Shown: in pieces, positions 40,661 to 53,353 of the stretch
Layout of the letters: every line of letters starts with the position of its first letter
Numbering within the stretch: position 1 is the stretch's first letter
The notes under the pieces: model-generated
Told to the model about the DNA's origin: nothing
The model's database searches: none
The model's input: only the letters and a program-made list of their open reading frames with translations
NCBI GenBank assembly: GCA_964035015.1
Contig: OZ036007.1
Location: 499,957-563,956 of the forward strand
Direction: 5' to 3'
From: Corallium rubrum
Lineage: Eukaryota > Cnidaria > Anthozoa > Scleralcyonacea > Coralliidae
DNA: 64,000 bases
Made by a program: the position numbers and the translations under genes

Positions 40661-41388
40661 ACATGGCGAGGTTGACAGTGTTTCATAAGATAAGGAGTGG
40701 TGCAGGGGATATTAGACGGGAAGGTTAGAGGAGAATATTATAGCGAGGAATAGTAGAGAGGAATATTAGAGCCTTAGAGGAGAATATTAGAGCCTTACAG
40801 GGGAATAGTAATCTGTTGTTTGCCAGGGGCTATTGAATATATTCCCCTAAAAGAACAAAGGAAACCGAGGCATGTGGGAAATAAGAGGTATTTTCCTCAA
40901 TATTTTGTCTCTTAATTCAGCATAATTAGCTCCAATCACACTGTATGCTGCGTTAATAATGTATTTATTTCCTGAGGATCTTTGATAAACTGTTTCATTA
41001 TACTCGTCAACATTGTTTTTTTTATGAACAACCGCGGAGCTGTTTTCATTCATCAACACACCTGTTTTTAAAAGAAAACATTTTCCGTGTTTCCACAGAG
41101 TTATAGAGAAACACGAGTGGAAGTTTGGGAGAACGAGAAATTCCACAAGTGCTTCTACAACTGTATGGGAACACGGAAAAATGTTTTCTATTTCCTTTAT
41201 AAAAGAACCTGTCGAAAATAGGTATAGAACGTAAAAATAATCACTGCATCAAATGGTAAATTCTCCTTACTCTTCATAATGGCGTATGATGGCGTACTGG
41301 ATGGCGTATCCTACACCGTAATGATGGCGTGGACCTTGCCGTATTTCCATAAAGTTATAGAAACACGGCTTTCAACCAATCGCCACGC
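40661..41388. other. Intergenic with short GAATATTAGAG repeats
   Basis: 40690-40830 holds degenerate AGGAGAATATTAGAGCCTTA units. The rest shows no gene; a minus frame at 40847-41146 is unrecognised. Confidence 0.5.
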
Positions 41389-41845
41389 TTGTTTTCAAAA
41401 TGTTATTTTATAATAAACTCTAGACCCAGACCCCTCACTTATCAAACGTCCAACCCGAACGATGTAGTACCGCTTACGTTCAATCATTTCCTTCATGGGC
41501 GCGCAGGAAGTAAGACGGCTCCCGAAGCTGTTGATCACTGGGCGTACCATCCCAAGCAACGGCGGTGGCGAAGGATACAAGAACTGACAAAACATTTTTG
41601 GAGCAGATGGATGAAAGAGTTGTTACCAATGCTGAATATTCGAACCAAGTGGATTGAGCCAAAACGAGATGTAAAAGTCTGAGAGTTCGTACTTGTCATT
41701 TCCGCGCGCAGATCAACTTCGTGAACACTGGCCGCTGGGTCGTGTTATAGAGATATTTCCAGGCAAGGATGAACATATGAGGGTGGCGAAAGTTCAAGTT
41801 GGGCGACAGACAGTTATGAGACCCATATCAAGTTGGCACAGTTAA
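41389..41845 (+). pseudogene. BEL/Pao retrotransposon integrase C-terminus
   Basis: Reads NSRPRPLTYQTSNPNDVVPLT, NHFLHGRAGSKTAPEAV, RRWRRIQELTKHFWSRWMKE and EPKRDVKV, then a TGA. In another frame it continues EHWPLGRVIEIFPGKDEHMR, VAKVQVGRQTVMRPISSW-stop. This is the characteristic end of BEL/Pao Pol, with one stop and one shift. The 5' part of the element is missing. Confidence 0.87.
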
Positions 41846-41899
41846 GCGAGAAACCTTTGGCAGCCATGAACTGAAAAAAAAAAAGGGGGGGAGGGGGGA

Positions 41900-42174
41900 T
41901 GTTGAGAAGAAACTTAATGACTTTAGCTTTGCGTGTAGTTAGTTGGTCATAGGAGAATTGTTAATTATTATAGGGAATTAGGAAACATAATTAGACTAAA
42001 ATATGTACATAATTTGACTAGGTGTGGGCATATATAATTGTAAAACAGACAAAAAAATTGTTAGTTGGAATTAAGTTAGTCGTTATCTGAATAAACCGTA
42101 GTTTTATTTAGACGAAATATGGTCGAAGTTGATATTTCTCCTGAACAGCAATTGATACAAATCTTGAAGCAACA
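41900..42174 (+). repeat. BEL/Pao 3' LTR
   Basis: Starts TGTTGAGAAG directly after a purine tract (AAAAAAGGGGGGGAGGGGGG, with more A upstream), has a TATATAA-like box, AATAAA at 42090-42095, and ends GAAGCAACA, so it is bounded by TGTTG...CAACA. The polypurine tract and upstream integrase tail fix it as the 3' LTR. Confidence 0.8.
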
Positions 42175-42639
42175 GGGAAACCAAGCCTATATAATTTCAA
42201 GACCGGCCTCCGCCTCATGTAAACTGAAAAATCAAAATGCAAAATTCAGGCCGGTCCAAGTTCAGGCCTTATGTAAACACCCCAGTAGATTGTATGCGTG
42301 TAGGAATGAATTTGAAGTCTGGGGAGGGGCAGGGCCTAAAAGCGAGGGCCAAAGGCGTGAGAGCCCACTAGGGCATGGGGGTAGGTTGGGGGCATGCTCC
42401 CCCGGAAAATTTCCTCTGAAATGGCATTTCCGGCATTTTAAGATATGCAGATTTAAGGTTTTTAAAGGTTATAAAATATGATGTAAAACTGTAAAACACT
42501 TCAAAACAACAAACTTTAACTTAAATTAGCAAATTTAACAATGTTTAGCCTGATGCTCTCCCATTTAAAAACATGGGCGGAGAGAGGGGGACTCAAAACC
42601 CTGTAGCCCCTCCCCCTCCCTACACCTATGGTAGATTGC

Positions 42640-42827
42640 GTTTACATGGAAAGCCGGCCTGGAGTTAGGCCAGTCTCAAAATTTTAGTTCGCTCTAGCAG
42701 ACGATATGAGATTAAGCCGGCGTGAACTGTATCTCATGCCAGACTCATAAAAATGATCTACAGTAATAGCATTACAACCGACCTAAAGTCAGGCCAACCT
42801 GAGTTGGGCCGGCCCCATGTATAAACA
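42640..42827. repeat. Dispersed GTTTACA/GGCCGGCC repeat, copy 1
   Basis: Begins GTTTACATGGAAAGCCGGCC and ends near GGCCGGCCCCATGTATAAAC, so its ends are partly inverted. Copy 2 is at 43447-43631. Further fragments at 42195-42285 and 42838-42870. Confidence 0.8.
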
Positions 42828-42965
42828 CGTCCTTAGGGGGCGTTTACACAAGGCCGGCCTTTATTACATTGGCCTGGTTCCAGCTTTATAAATTGATAAA
42901 ACATAAAACTGGAAGTAAAAACAGCAAAAACAACAATAACCTGTTGCTTCAAGATTCGTGTTAAA

Positions 42966-43340
42966 ATAGGCCATTTGCACGATGACGTGGATAGCGGTGG
43001 GTGAGTACAACTACCAGAATGCTTTGCCAGTATTCTAGGGTTTCGGCTAAAAGGGATGACTTAAAGGGACCCGTGCAATCTTTGCATTGCTTAAGCTTTT
43101 CCAAAAATGTCGCCAAATATTATTATGTATTATATTAAATAATATTAGCCTGATTAGGGTTCGGTTGCTAAAATCTTAAGTCATTGAAACTTGACGACAA
43201 ATTTGGAAAAAACAACAACATAGTTTGGAAAAGCCGCGAAAAGAGGCATCCCTTTTAGCCGACACCGTAAAATACTGGCACAGCATTCTGGTAGTTGTAG
43301 TCACCCAATGCCATCTCATGTCATCGTGCAAATGGCCTAT
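42966..43340. mobile_element. 375-bp MITE with long inverted arms
   Basis: The outermost 21 bases (ATAGGCCATTTGCACGATGA, then C) are perfectly inverted at both ends. Arms continue through ACAACTACCAGAATGC and CGGCTAAAAGGGAT for about 95 bases. No coding. Flanked on both sides by copies of the GTTTACA repeat. Confidence 0.87.
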
Positions 43341-43446
43341 CGTCTTCCAGCTCGTGACAGCAAGAGAAGCATTATCACATGTGGATTTGACACCAATCCT
43401 AGCTTATTTTTCGTGGCCCGAATGGGTACGAATCAGATTATATTCT

Positions 43447-43631
43447 GTTTACATGGAAAGCCGGCCTGAAGTTAAGCCGGTCTAGTTTCAGTTCGGTCTA
43501 GCAGGCGACCTTATGAGATTAACTGAATCGCAGGCTGGACTCATAAAAACGATCTTAGTAAAAACACTACAACCGACGACTTAAAGTCAGTCCGGCCTGA
43601 GTTCGGGCTAGCCTCGTGTAAAACCCCCTTA
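43447..43631. repeat. Dispersed GTTTACA/GGCCGGCC repeat, copy 2
   Basis: Same order as 42640-42827, including TCTAGCAG, TATGAGATTAA, GACTCATAAAAA and CACTACAACCGAC-type blocks. Confidence 0.8.
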
Positions 43632-43734
43632 GATGAGCTCAGGGTCGAGGTGACCGCCTGTCCCAGCATGGAACAATAGAGTTGTTGTTCTTCTGTGCTT
43701 CAATGTTTTTCTCCAGTTTCTCTTATGTACATGA

Positions 43735-44160
43735 TAAAATTACTGTATTCTGATTGGCTAATAAACAACCGGAAACTACCGGAAAGCCAATGAAATGCCT
43801 ATGCGGATTTTGAATGATGGTTTTCACTTCACGAGAAAATCCAATATGGCGTCCAAAACATTGAGTTGACGAAGAACATTTCGATTAAATACATTAGGAA
43901 TTTTGCTTCAATATTGTCATTAAAGTTCCTGCAAGACGACTAGAATTGTTAGATGCTATGAGTAAAACGTTTGGCATTTTAGTGAACGAAGCGAAGCAAT
44001 TTTAAACTATTGAAGCTTCGAAAGGTGGAGCACTGAGTGGTATGTAACTAATTCGAATTCGTTGCTGGAAATAAGTAGCATGGTTTTGAGTGCAATTTTG
44101 ATAAAAACGCACTCGTGAGTTTTTCGAAGACCTCAAATGGCACTTGTCCTTCAGATTCGT
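43735..44160 (+). other. Promoter-like CTGATTGGCT/ATGGCG module, copy 1
   Basis: Carries AAAATTACTGTATTCTGATT then GGCTAA, then after about 90 bases AATATGGCGTCC with an immediately closed frame. Later it has GTGCAATTTTGAT and a hairpin tail shared in style with 51745-52050. Related copies at 51745 and 58775. Confidence 0.5.
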
Positions 44161-44385
44161 GCAATTTTGATAGTCCGGAAAAACTTACTCGGGCATGTTT
44201 TTTATTTCAAATAGCACTCGAAGCCATGCTATTATTATTATTAAGAGATTTATATTTGTTTGGTTGAAGTGAAATTACGGAGCAAGGCAAAATGTTTTGG
44301 TAAGTCTTAATAGCGTTTGTCTTTTGTGTACTTTCCCTTGATAAACGTCGAAATTAGTCAGCGAAACACAAGCTATATAACAAAA

Positions 44386-44525
44386 CACTTAATGTCTGCT
44401 CACTCGGGAAACAGTTAGTTTTGTTTTCCCTCAAGTCTCGATGTTTCCCTCGACTTCGTCTCGGGAAATATCAAGACTCTCGGGAAAACAAAACTAACTG
44501 TTTCCTTCGGGAGCAGACATTAAGT
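44386..44525. repeat. Foldback hairpin element
   Basis: CACTTAATGTCTGCTC and GGGAAACAGTTAGTTTTGTT on the left, matched in reverse complement at 44490-44525. Confidence 0.85.
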
Positions 44526-44540
44526 GTATGTTATTGTTAT

Positions 44541-44932
<392 letters not shown>

Positions 44933-44934
<2 letters not shown>

Positions 44935-45371
44935 ACTAATGATAATAAAAAATAGCTGGGATTCAACTGCAAACTGAAGTTAAAATAATGTTAATTTAAT
45001 GACTATTTTATGTAAATTTATGTACCCTGGGGGAAATATATTAAAAGAACATCTGTCTTTGACTGACAGGAACAGCGGAAGAATGGGAGTAGGGCCTCAA
45101 AACGTAAATAAACATCGAATACATTTTTCTATGGCTGTTCTTTTACAGTATAAGTTTAAGACAAATAATTTTCAACTTTTAAATTTCTTGTTATTTTAAG
45201 AATATTTTATATGAAATGGTTTTTCATGTTTATATGCTCATCTTTCGAAAAGATAAAAAAAAATTTCGTCCACCGGTTTGTGTTTCAAACCAAACTAAAC
45301 TAAACTAAGCTAAACAGTGAAATAAAAGTAGTGTGCGCTGCGTATAGGCAGTGTTAAAATACAAATCGAAA
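44933..45371. other. Intergenic, no gene seen
   Basis: AT-rich. A short CTAAACTAAAC-type repeat at about 45290-45315. No coding signal. Confidence 0.5.
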
Positions 45372-45532
45372 TATAGTAAGGTTAGAGTACTGCCGAAATT
45401 GTTGAACGTAGATTTCTTAACATTTTGAGCGAAGGCCCTTCGTCACGATTCTCTTCTGACGAAGGGCCTTCGCTCGATACGTTAGAAATATACGTTAAAC
45501 AATTTCGGCGGTACCTTACTATACTTCGATTT
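45372..45532. repeat. Inverted pair of Penelope-type terminal motifs
   Basis: Two arms of about 75 bases in head-to-head orientation, sharing TAGTAAGGT, CTGCCGAAATTGTT and GAGCGAAGGCCCTTCGTCA with reverse complements. Each arm contains the hammerhead-like GACGAAGGGCCTTCGCTCGA motif, also found at the end of the Penelope element (10087-10119) and at 48842-48869. Confidence 0.8.
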
Positions 45533-45590
45533 TTTAAACTAACTTTATTTATACTAGATATACAACCTTATCGGTCATATCTATATACCG

Positions 45591-45842
45591 AATAGGCGAG
45601 TTTCAGGGTGTTGCGCGCGCATCATTTTTCAAAGAAACTGGCAAGCTCCACTCAAAGTAAACATACTGTTGAAGATAAACAAAGTACAGATACAGTTTCT
45701 GGATGTTTATCACTGTTATTCTGCTGTTGTTGGCTCGCTAGCAAGTCTGTTTGCCATTGCTTACTTTGTGGGGAGCCCGCCAAGAGCCCGCCAATTCCTT
45801 TGCAAAACGATGCGTGCGCAATACCCTGAAATTCGCCTATTG
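45591..45842. repeat. ~250-bp MITE with inverted ends
   Basis: Left ATAGGCGAGTTTCAGGGTGT then TGCGCGCGCATC; right is the near-perfect reverse complement (GCGTGCGCAATACCCTGAAA then TTCGCCTAT). No coding. Confidence 0.8.
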
Positions 45843-46177
45843 CAGAATTGCACCGAAGTTACTTCTATCTATATGAATATATCCATAGTATTATAGGTGG
45901 CTTTTTTGACAAATGGACAACGTACTACGCATCAGAACAAAGAATTTTAGCATCAATGATCCGTCTTTGTACATCATAAAGCATTGTTACGGAGAAACCT
46001 AAATTTTTCAAAAAAACTGAACTAGCCATGGCAAAAGTTTGAGAGTTCATAGCTCAAAGATTGTATGCCGGATTCTATTTAAATTTTCAGAATGCTCATG
46101 CCATGCTCCTCTGCTCACCAGAACGAAATAATTGCTAACGAATATTTTTACTTTATAGACAATTTTAATAAAGGGTT

Positions 46178-49100
46178 TTATGGTTTTGATGCACCAAGCC
46201 AAAATTGTGTCGTAGATGATGGACTTTCAGAACATCTGTGTGCAGGATCTGAACACAGATTGTACAAACCCAGTAGTCTGTTACGCTCGCCGTTGCCACA
46301 CTGATATTCAATATTTGTAGAATCAAAACTACAGCCATGATGCACACGCGAAACCCAAAGACTAATGTGGAGCATTTCGTTTGTCAACTGAAAGATTGCT
46401 ATGGTACAATTCACGCAGCTCGTTCCTTTGACATCAAAAAAATCCATCTGAGTACAAGCGTCGCTGTTGTAAGTCACCCCACCAACGAATACTGTAAGAT
46501 CTAGCTGAGATAGTCGCAATCTTAGGTAATCTTTATAATCGACTCCGTGAGTTGGATAGGAACATGTCGCCCTCCAGAATATGGAACGAGATGTAATGTC
46601 TACCATACTTGTCTTTGGAAGACGAAAGAGGTCCCAGTTCAGGTTGTTTTCATTCAATGGATGATCCACAGTGAATGGATAAGCTAACAAATCTGCTTCA
46701 TTGTTCATAGAGAAAGATTCAATCATGGTCCACGCGATTCCTTCTTCAGAGTCAAAGTCACAGAAAACTTGGTAAGAATTTCCCGCTTGGTCTTCGATTG
46801 TGTAGTCTCTGGATATCGGTTTGATTGGACCAATCCAGTAATCTAGGCACGTTTTTGGTTTCGTGATCTGGCATTGGTCGCCATAGAAACCAGGAGGGCA
46901 TTTACATATGAACCTTCTTGTTGTGTCACTGATGTTGACGTGACAGGAACCGCCATTAAAACATGGTTGGGAAAGTCTTGCACAGCAAATACCAGGTGGC
47001 CCTGATGATTGCGTTTCACATGTACTCTACATAAAATAAAGAATAAAATTATATTAGTCACTTGCAAATTATTAAAGGCTTAAACACAAACTTTAAAAAA
47101 GACGTGGACAAATACAAGTTGACATGATTACGATTATGACGATAATTATCACACACTTTAAAACTTGGACTAAATAGTTTAACTGAGAAATTGCACCGTA
47201 ATGACCTTTTTTAAGCTGCTGTCCAGTTCGTTCTGCGCATGATCCGCCATCTTTGGTTTGAGGGCCCTCAAAACATGATATTCGTAGATAGTTACATGAG
47301 CTTAGGGGAGCACGGGTGGCGAGTGCTGTTAGCGCGCTGCATCTCACCAAAAGTTAAGGCCGCTTAGACGGGGTTAGTACTTGAATGGGTGATTGGGTGA
47401 CCTTGGAAATGACCCCGTTGTGGAGCTTGGAACTCATGTGAGTAGAGTTGTAGTTGATCTCTCCTGTGCTCCGACGATTTTTCGCCGGGTTCTCCAGTTT
47501 TCCTCCCTCCATAACATCTTGGAGCGCCTTTGATGATGTCTCGACACGGCCACGTTGATCTGCGTCTTTCGTAATTCAGCCGCTGGCTGCGAGTAAGGAT
47601 GATTAGCCCTCCAGTCCTTTATCCTTTATGAAGTACTTAGCTCAGTGTAAACCGTTAGGAGCAACATAGCAGAAAATTAAGCGACTCAACGAGGATATCT
47701 CTTCAGATTTCTTCTGTTTCTTTGGAGTATGTTTCGTTTTGGGTACAAGTAATGAAGAGGAAATAAGAAAAGGCTACAATCTTGAATAAGGTATCGGTAT
47801 ATATTATTGTAAATGAAGAAGTAAACATCAGTTTTGTACATGCGCAGAACGGACTGGACGGCACCTTTAACGTTTTCAGTTGGTTTTATTTGGTTCTTGA
47901 GCGATCTGGAATCTGCCGTTCCGTAGACATTGGAATTATATAGACAAAATGAAAGTCGTGGCAGTACATACTACAAGATGAGTATACAATAATTTGAGAA
48001 CGACTCATTGTTGAAATATACCGTGCAGGTATGTTATTAGACATTTTGCTAAGCTTTCATTTTATCTATGACATTTTAGTTAAATGGTGCGTCCAAAACG
48101 GGTTTGTAACATTATTCGTAATAATAATTAATACATTTACTTCACACAAGTATTATAGAATTTCATGTTTACTATTTGTGATAGAAAGTTCAGTATTCTA
48201 GCTAAACGGAAAGTATAGGTCTACGTACTTTAAATATGGGAAAAGAGTAAGAAATGTAGAAACGTTGTAGCTTTGTCGGAATTTTCAAGATGGTAAACAA
48301 AAGACACAAAAAAAAATACAATGAAGCGGATGTTTGCAGTTAAATATTATTTTGAATACGGCAAAAATTCATTAAAAAAACAGTGCTATATTTCTATGCC
48401 TGTGGCGTAGAACGAGAACTCAGTAGTCTAGTGTAGCTTTTCTCCGGAGTGTTAATTTCAAGTCTTGCTTGTCTACGCCTATTACTATATGGGACATCGA
48501 GTTTGCTTCCGTCGTTATGCTTTTCCAAACTGAGTTGCGGTGCCTTTGGCAGCGCTTTATATTCTGCATGCGAGTTCTCTCGTTCGTTCGCTAGTTTGTT
48601 CGTTCGTGGGGAGTCAATATCAGCACGTACAGCACCGCTCTGCATGCATGTAGAACAGGATCTGATATCTATGCTAGGAAAATACCGTGCGCTAATTCTA
48701 TTTTTGGTTTGTGAGTTTCCATGCATGAGTATCATTTCAGTACAGCTCTGTGATAACGGTTTTTCTCTGTAATGATAGTAGTAAATAGATTCTTATACAG
48801 TAAAGTTTGATATACTGCCGAAACAGAGAACGTGGGAGTCTAACGTTTCGAGCGGAGGCCTTTCGTCAGAGAGAAACGTAAAAAGAGCGCATGTCATATA
48901 CACATGTCAACAGCAAACTCCGAATCCGTCGTGAAAGAGCTTAAAAAACTTCGATTATTTCGGTGTTGAATATAAATAACAAGAACTTCTTACATGTACT
49001 TCATTTCACTTAATAGATTCTTAGTTTAACTAGTTGACTAAACTAGCTTACCTCCAATAACGGCATATCATAGTAACGACATCCTGGTTTTGCACGAAGA

Positions 49101-49384
49101 GCGTTTCGCGCCAAAAATCTGTTAGCACCGTTCAATTGACACGTTTTTCCACAGACGTTGAACGACATACAATGGCAGTTATTGGAACATTCTGAAAAAC
49201 ACTGTGGATCATTTTCTACTATCGTGTCTTTCAATCTTCTCTGGTCTTCCAAAGCCCCGTCCTTCAGTCCGTCTTTCACGTTGAAACTTGTTCGAGTGCA
49301 CGAACTACACGTTTTCGCCACCGTTGTTGGCCAGTAAACGATCAAAAAGAACGAAAGTGTGTATGCGAACAAGAAACACGACAT
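46178..49384 (-). CDS. Secreted PAN/Apple-EGF-fibrinogen-like protein, two coding exons
   Basis: Exon 1 (49384-49052): signal peptide MSCFLFAYTLSFFLIVYW, then a Cys-rich PAN/Apple-type domain (CFSECSNNCHCMSFNVCGKT), ending PLLE before GTAAGC. Exon 2 (47026-46178), after ATGTAG, phase 0, continues STCETQSSG and has an EGF-like domain (CFNGGSCHVN, CKCPPGFYGDQC). A fibrinogen-like C-terminal domain follows (CLDYWIGPIKPISRDYTI, YQVFCDFDSEEGIAWTMIES, VWRAT-like FWRATC). About 393 residues, no membrane segment. Probably an extracellular matrix, adhesion or lectin-like protein; proteins with similar layouts occur in coral skeletal matrix sets (from memory). A paralogous first exon is at 31730-32066. 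Confidence 0.85.
47290..47650 (+). repeat. 5S rRNA-derived SINE-like insert in the intron
   Basis: 47372-47392 reads GGTTAGTACTTGAATGGGTG then A, two differences from the eukaryotic 5S rRNA box C region. AAGTTAAGG just upstream resembles a degenerate box A, with shorter spacing than in true 5S. The following GATTTTTCGCCGGGTTCTCC and downstream text look like a SINE body. The 5' and 3' limits are guesses. Lies antisense in the intron of the PAN-EGF gene. Not a functional 5S gene. Confidence 0.6.
47651..48799. other. Intron sequence, no further gene
   Basis: Inside the intron between 47027 and 49051. Short frames at 48394-48772 on both strands have no recognisable content. Confidence 0.6.
48800..48910 (-). 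repeat. Penelope-type terminal fragment in the intron
   Basis: Contains ATACTGCCGAAACAGAGAAC and, on the minus strand, CTGACGAAAGGCCTCCGCTC followed by GAAACG, a variant of the motif at 10087-10119. Confidence 0.7.
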
Positions 49385-49746
49385 TCCAAGCTGGGCTTCT
49401 TAATGCACGCTGAACAAATTAAAGGAAAAACTAAAAGTTGGTGTAAATGCTTGCAACTTTATATATTTTGTGTTTCATTGAAAACCGCATCATAACAACA
49501 CGAATTATGTTAATAGTTAATTTGTTATAAACACTTTTAGTAACGCAGTTTGTGGGCAGCATTCCAGCAGGTAAACGTTTTAATTGTGAATGCAGAGCGG
49601 TTAAAATTTATTAATATTGAATGATATGAAGTTAAGATGTATCGTTGTAAAGTTAAATAAGAATTGTATATATTTGCCTGCTGCTGTGGGTTTTTTATAT
49701 CGAGAATTAATATAAAGATCAATATACTTTGATCGGAAAGCTGATC

Positions 49747-49749
<3 letters not shown>
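49385..49749. other. Upstream region of the PAN-EGF gene
   Basis: 5' flank of the minus-strand gene. No clear TATA box or coding signal. Confidence 0.4.
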
Positions 49750-50266
<517 letters not shown>

Positions 50267-50302
50267 GCTTCCAGGACAGCGTCGGCCACGGTTGAAATCC
50301 AA

Positions 50303-50358
50303 ATATTACCAGGGTTAAGTCACGTTGGCCTGAAAAACAGAGAAAAATCTTCTCGACG

Positions 50359-50362
<4 letters not shown>
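50303..50362. repeat. Copy of the Penelope element 3' end
   Basis: About 58 bases identical to 10037-10095 (AATATTACCAGGGTTAAGTC ... TCTTCTCGACGTTT), bounded on one side by an AT microsatellite. Confidence 0.88.
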
Positions 50363-50392
<30 letters not shown>

Positions 50393-50528
50393 CGGACTAA
50401 TTCGGACAGATTTTGTTTCGTTTCAAAATGTTTTCCATGCAAATAATGTATATAATTATATATAAACCGTCTCCATTTGCAGGAAAGCGCACGATATATG
50501 TCAGTGTAAAAACAAAACAAAAACAAGA

Positions 50529-50610
<82 letters not shown>

Positions 50611-50859
50611 TTGTGAAATTCATTACTAATTCATGAGTTTTGCAGCCAATCCAATTTCAGAAATTACGTCACATGTTACCCCTGTAAACCCCATACAAAC
50701 TAAAACCAATGATGCTAATTAGTTACAACCACTAGTGGATGTAACTAATTAGCACCTCAATATCCCAAAGGGATTTTTACTATTCATTCATTTCACAAGT
50801 TGTTTATTCGGCTCGTGATTGTATATTCAATACAACACGGCCGCTCGTGTTGTAAACAT

Positions 50860-50930
<71 letters not shown>
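50363..50930. repeat. (AT)n tracts with short spacers
   Basis: AT runs at 50366-50391, 50531-50605 and 50860-50927. The spacers hold no gene. Confidence 0.93.
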
Positions 50931-50931
<1 letters not shown>

Positions 50932-51744
50932 ACAATCACAAATAGACTTTAAAAACTTTATTTAACGTTTTGGGGCACTGCCCCTTTATCAAAAGAAACT
51001 AGTACAAAAAAGTGAGCTCTATTTATAATCAAAAATCTATGTTAATTAGTTAAAGAAAAAAATCCTTATCTAATGTTCAATCCCTTAGGAATGAAAGTAT
51101 CTAATTTGTATGTCGAAAATCCATCTCCTCATAGTCAATCGAGATATGGTCTGGCAACTCGGCAAACTTCACAGCGCCTATAATGAGCAGTGATTTTATG
51201 TTGATTTTATATCCGCTTACATACTTAGATTAGCATAATAAGTATCGGGAAGCACTCCAATACAGAAAAGGAAATATTGTTTAACAGAATGCGACCGTAA
51301 AACTAAATATGTTGGAATTGTTTGGTTGCTAAGGGTAACAACGCCCAAGAACATCTGCTTTTGTGGTTTTGTTACCTTGGCATTGACCGAGCTTGAGCTC
51401 CGGAAAAACAAATTTGTTTTTAATCAAGCATTTGCGGACTGTGTAGTAAAAACCCACATATAAAAACCTAGTGAAAGTGAGCCTAAAAATTGTAGAATAT
51501 CTTATTTGGAAAATCAGAAAACTCTAGAAAAAATAAAAAAATCTGTTTTAATAGTGCAAAATCTCTTGTAATTTCAATATTAAAATTTGATAACTGTACA
51601 CAAATAATTGCCTCTATACTGATAGATTTAAATATAGTTTCAGTGAGTACAGTTTAGACTCTTACTAACCGATAAAGTCGCGACAAAGTCGGTTTCCTTT
51701 GATATACCGCGGGATTACGCCCTCGGTTTATAAAACAACTTATT
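50931..51744. other. Intergenic with a hammerhead-like motif
   Basis: 50964-50992 (minus strand) reads TGATAAAGGGGCAGTGCCCC then AAAACGTT, the same layout as the other CGAAAC motifs. The rest has no recognised gene; a minus frame at 51217-51411 is unassigned. Confidence 0.5.
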
Positions 51745-52060
51745 ATATGCATGACAAAATTACTGCAATCTGATTGGCTAAGAGGAGTGCAATTATATCG
51801 TTAATTGCACTCTCCGGAGTGCAATTAATGTTACCATGGTAACAGTAGTAAAAAATAAAATTCAAAATGGCGGCGTATTTTCAAATTGAAAGATTTTGAC
51901 TTTTCCAACGACTTGTGGAACACTTTCAACTGAAAATTTGCAAACATCTGCTCACCATAAGTGAAACTGTTTGTTGTCCAGTTGTAACGAAACAAGACGT
52001 TTTCAAACGCGCGAATTACTACGAAGCGTACCACAAGGATTGACACTTCAGGTAATTGTA
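51745..52060 (+). other. Promoter-like CTGATTGGCT/ATGGCG module, copy 2
   Basis: AAAATTACTGCAATCTGATT then GGCTAAGAGG, a GAGTGCAATTA inverted repeat, CAAAATGGCGGCG opening a ten-codon frame, and a donor-like CAGGTAATTG at about 52049. The order matches copies at 43735 and 58775. Confidence 0.55.
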
Positions 52061-52199
52061 AATTGGTTTTGAAGTTTGTGATTACTTATAGTTAGTTGCC
52101 AGAAAGAAAAATTAATTCACTGCTTTGAATAACTTTTTAAGATTGTCTGTGGTTGTATGGCCAATAAACATTCAAATTAAGACAAAATGTTTGACTGTA

Positions 52200-52425
52200 A
52201 TTAAGATAGATATCGTAATTTTGTCATGCATATAATAAACAAGTAATCATATGATTTTGCTCATACAATTAATGATTTGACACTACTCGTGATATTTGAA
52301 AATTGAGCCAAATTGCACTTGTCTACGGCCCGTGCAATTTTGGATCAATTTTCAAATATCACTCGTAGTGTAAAATCATTAATTGCACTCGCTATCATAT
52401 GATTACCTATACTAATTCAATAAAC
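52200..52425. repeat. Imperfect hairpin element
   Basis: GTAATCATATGA...TTAATGATTT...ATATTTGAAAATTGA pairs with TCAATTTTCAAATAT...AAATCATTAA...TCATATGATTAC. Confidence 0.8.
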
Positions 52426-53353
52426 CTTACATGTCAATAACAGTTATCAACCAGTCTAGAGTACAGGGTACTGTAGTTCCAGTGTTGACTGACAAGTGTT
52501 TTCCTCTTAAGAAAGTACGAGCTTATTTAAGAACCTAGATAGTCTAAATTCTCTGCTGACATTAAATATTTAAGAGCATTTTTAGGCTAACTTGGGGGGA
52601 ACCTAGGCTGTTATATGCGGGTTTTTTAGTTTAATTATAATTGTTTTAAATATTAATATTGCTTAGTTGTCATAGCGAGTGCCTTTTATATTTCCTCACT
52701 GAATTCATTTTCAAGTCATTGCGGTTTTGATTTTATTGCACTGGCAGATCAGGGGGGAGAGGCAAGCGGGCAGTGGCAGCGTGGCTCTGAAATAGAGGCC
52801 AGGGTATTCAAGGAGCCCACTTTCAGGTCATCATAGGAAGACTTTAGAATTACCCATTTTCAAGTTTGTTCCCCTGGAGAATTTTTGAAAGTTGGGTGTC
52901 TGAAATGGCATTTCGCGTTCTTAACAACACCTTTTAGCAAAAATTTAAAAGTTTAAAAACAGAGAAACAAAGACACAATATTTATAATCTAACGCGTACG
53001 TTTCTCGCCTTGGCTCGAAACGCTAGAACTGCAGTATTCCACAATCTAAACTGCACTTCAAGTTTTATACAGCAGGATTTAAAAATTCTGAGTACAAATT
53101 ATTTGGGCCCACCAGTCACAAATTGTTGGGGCCAACAATGTACAGATCCTCGGGGGCCACCGCAAACTGTCCCGGTGAGCCACGCCGCAAGCGGGTTGTG
53201 CCCCCCATGCTACGCAAATTGCTCTCAAAATGCAGGAAATCCTATTTTGGAGACTTTTTTCACCTGCCGAGGAGTCACCTGTGACTCCTGCCACATTCCT
53301 TTGTCACGCTTATTTTTGTAATTCTCTATTTTTGTAACAGTTTAGCTATTTAA
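52426..53353. other. Intergenic, no gene seen
   Basis: A plus frame at 53010-53321 is open but has no domain, signal peptide or splice support. Confidence 0.5.

Noticed and set aside
47341-47420. A genuine 5S rRNA gene
   Set aside because: Only the box C region matches well; box A is degenerate and too close, and the 5' and 3' thirds of 5S are absent.
51217-51411. 64-residue minus-strand frame as a possible small gene
   Set aside because: No signal peptide, domain or splice support; length is within chance for this composition.
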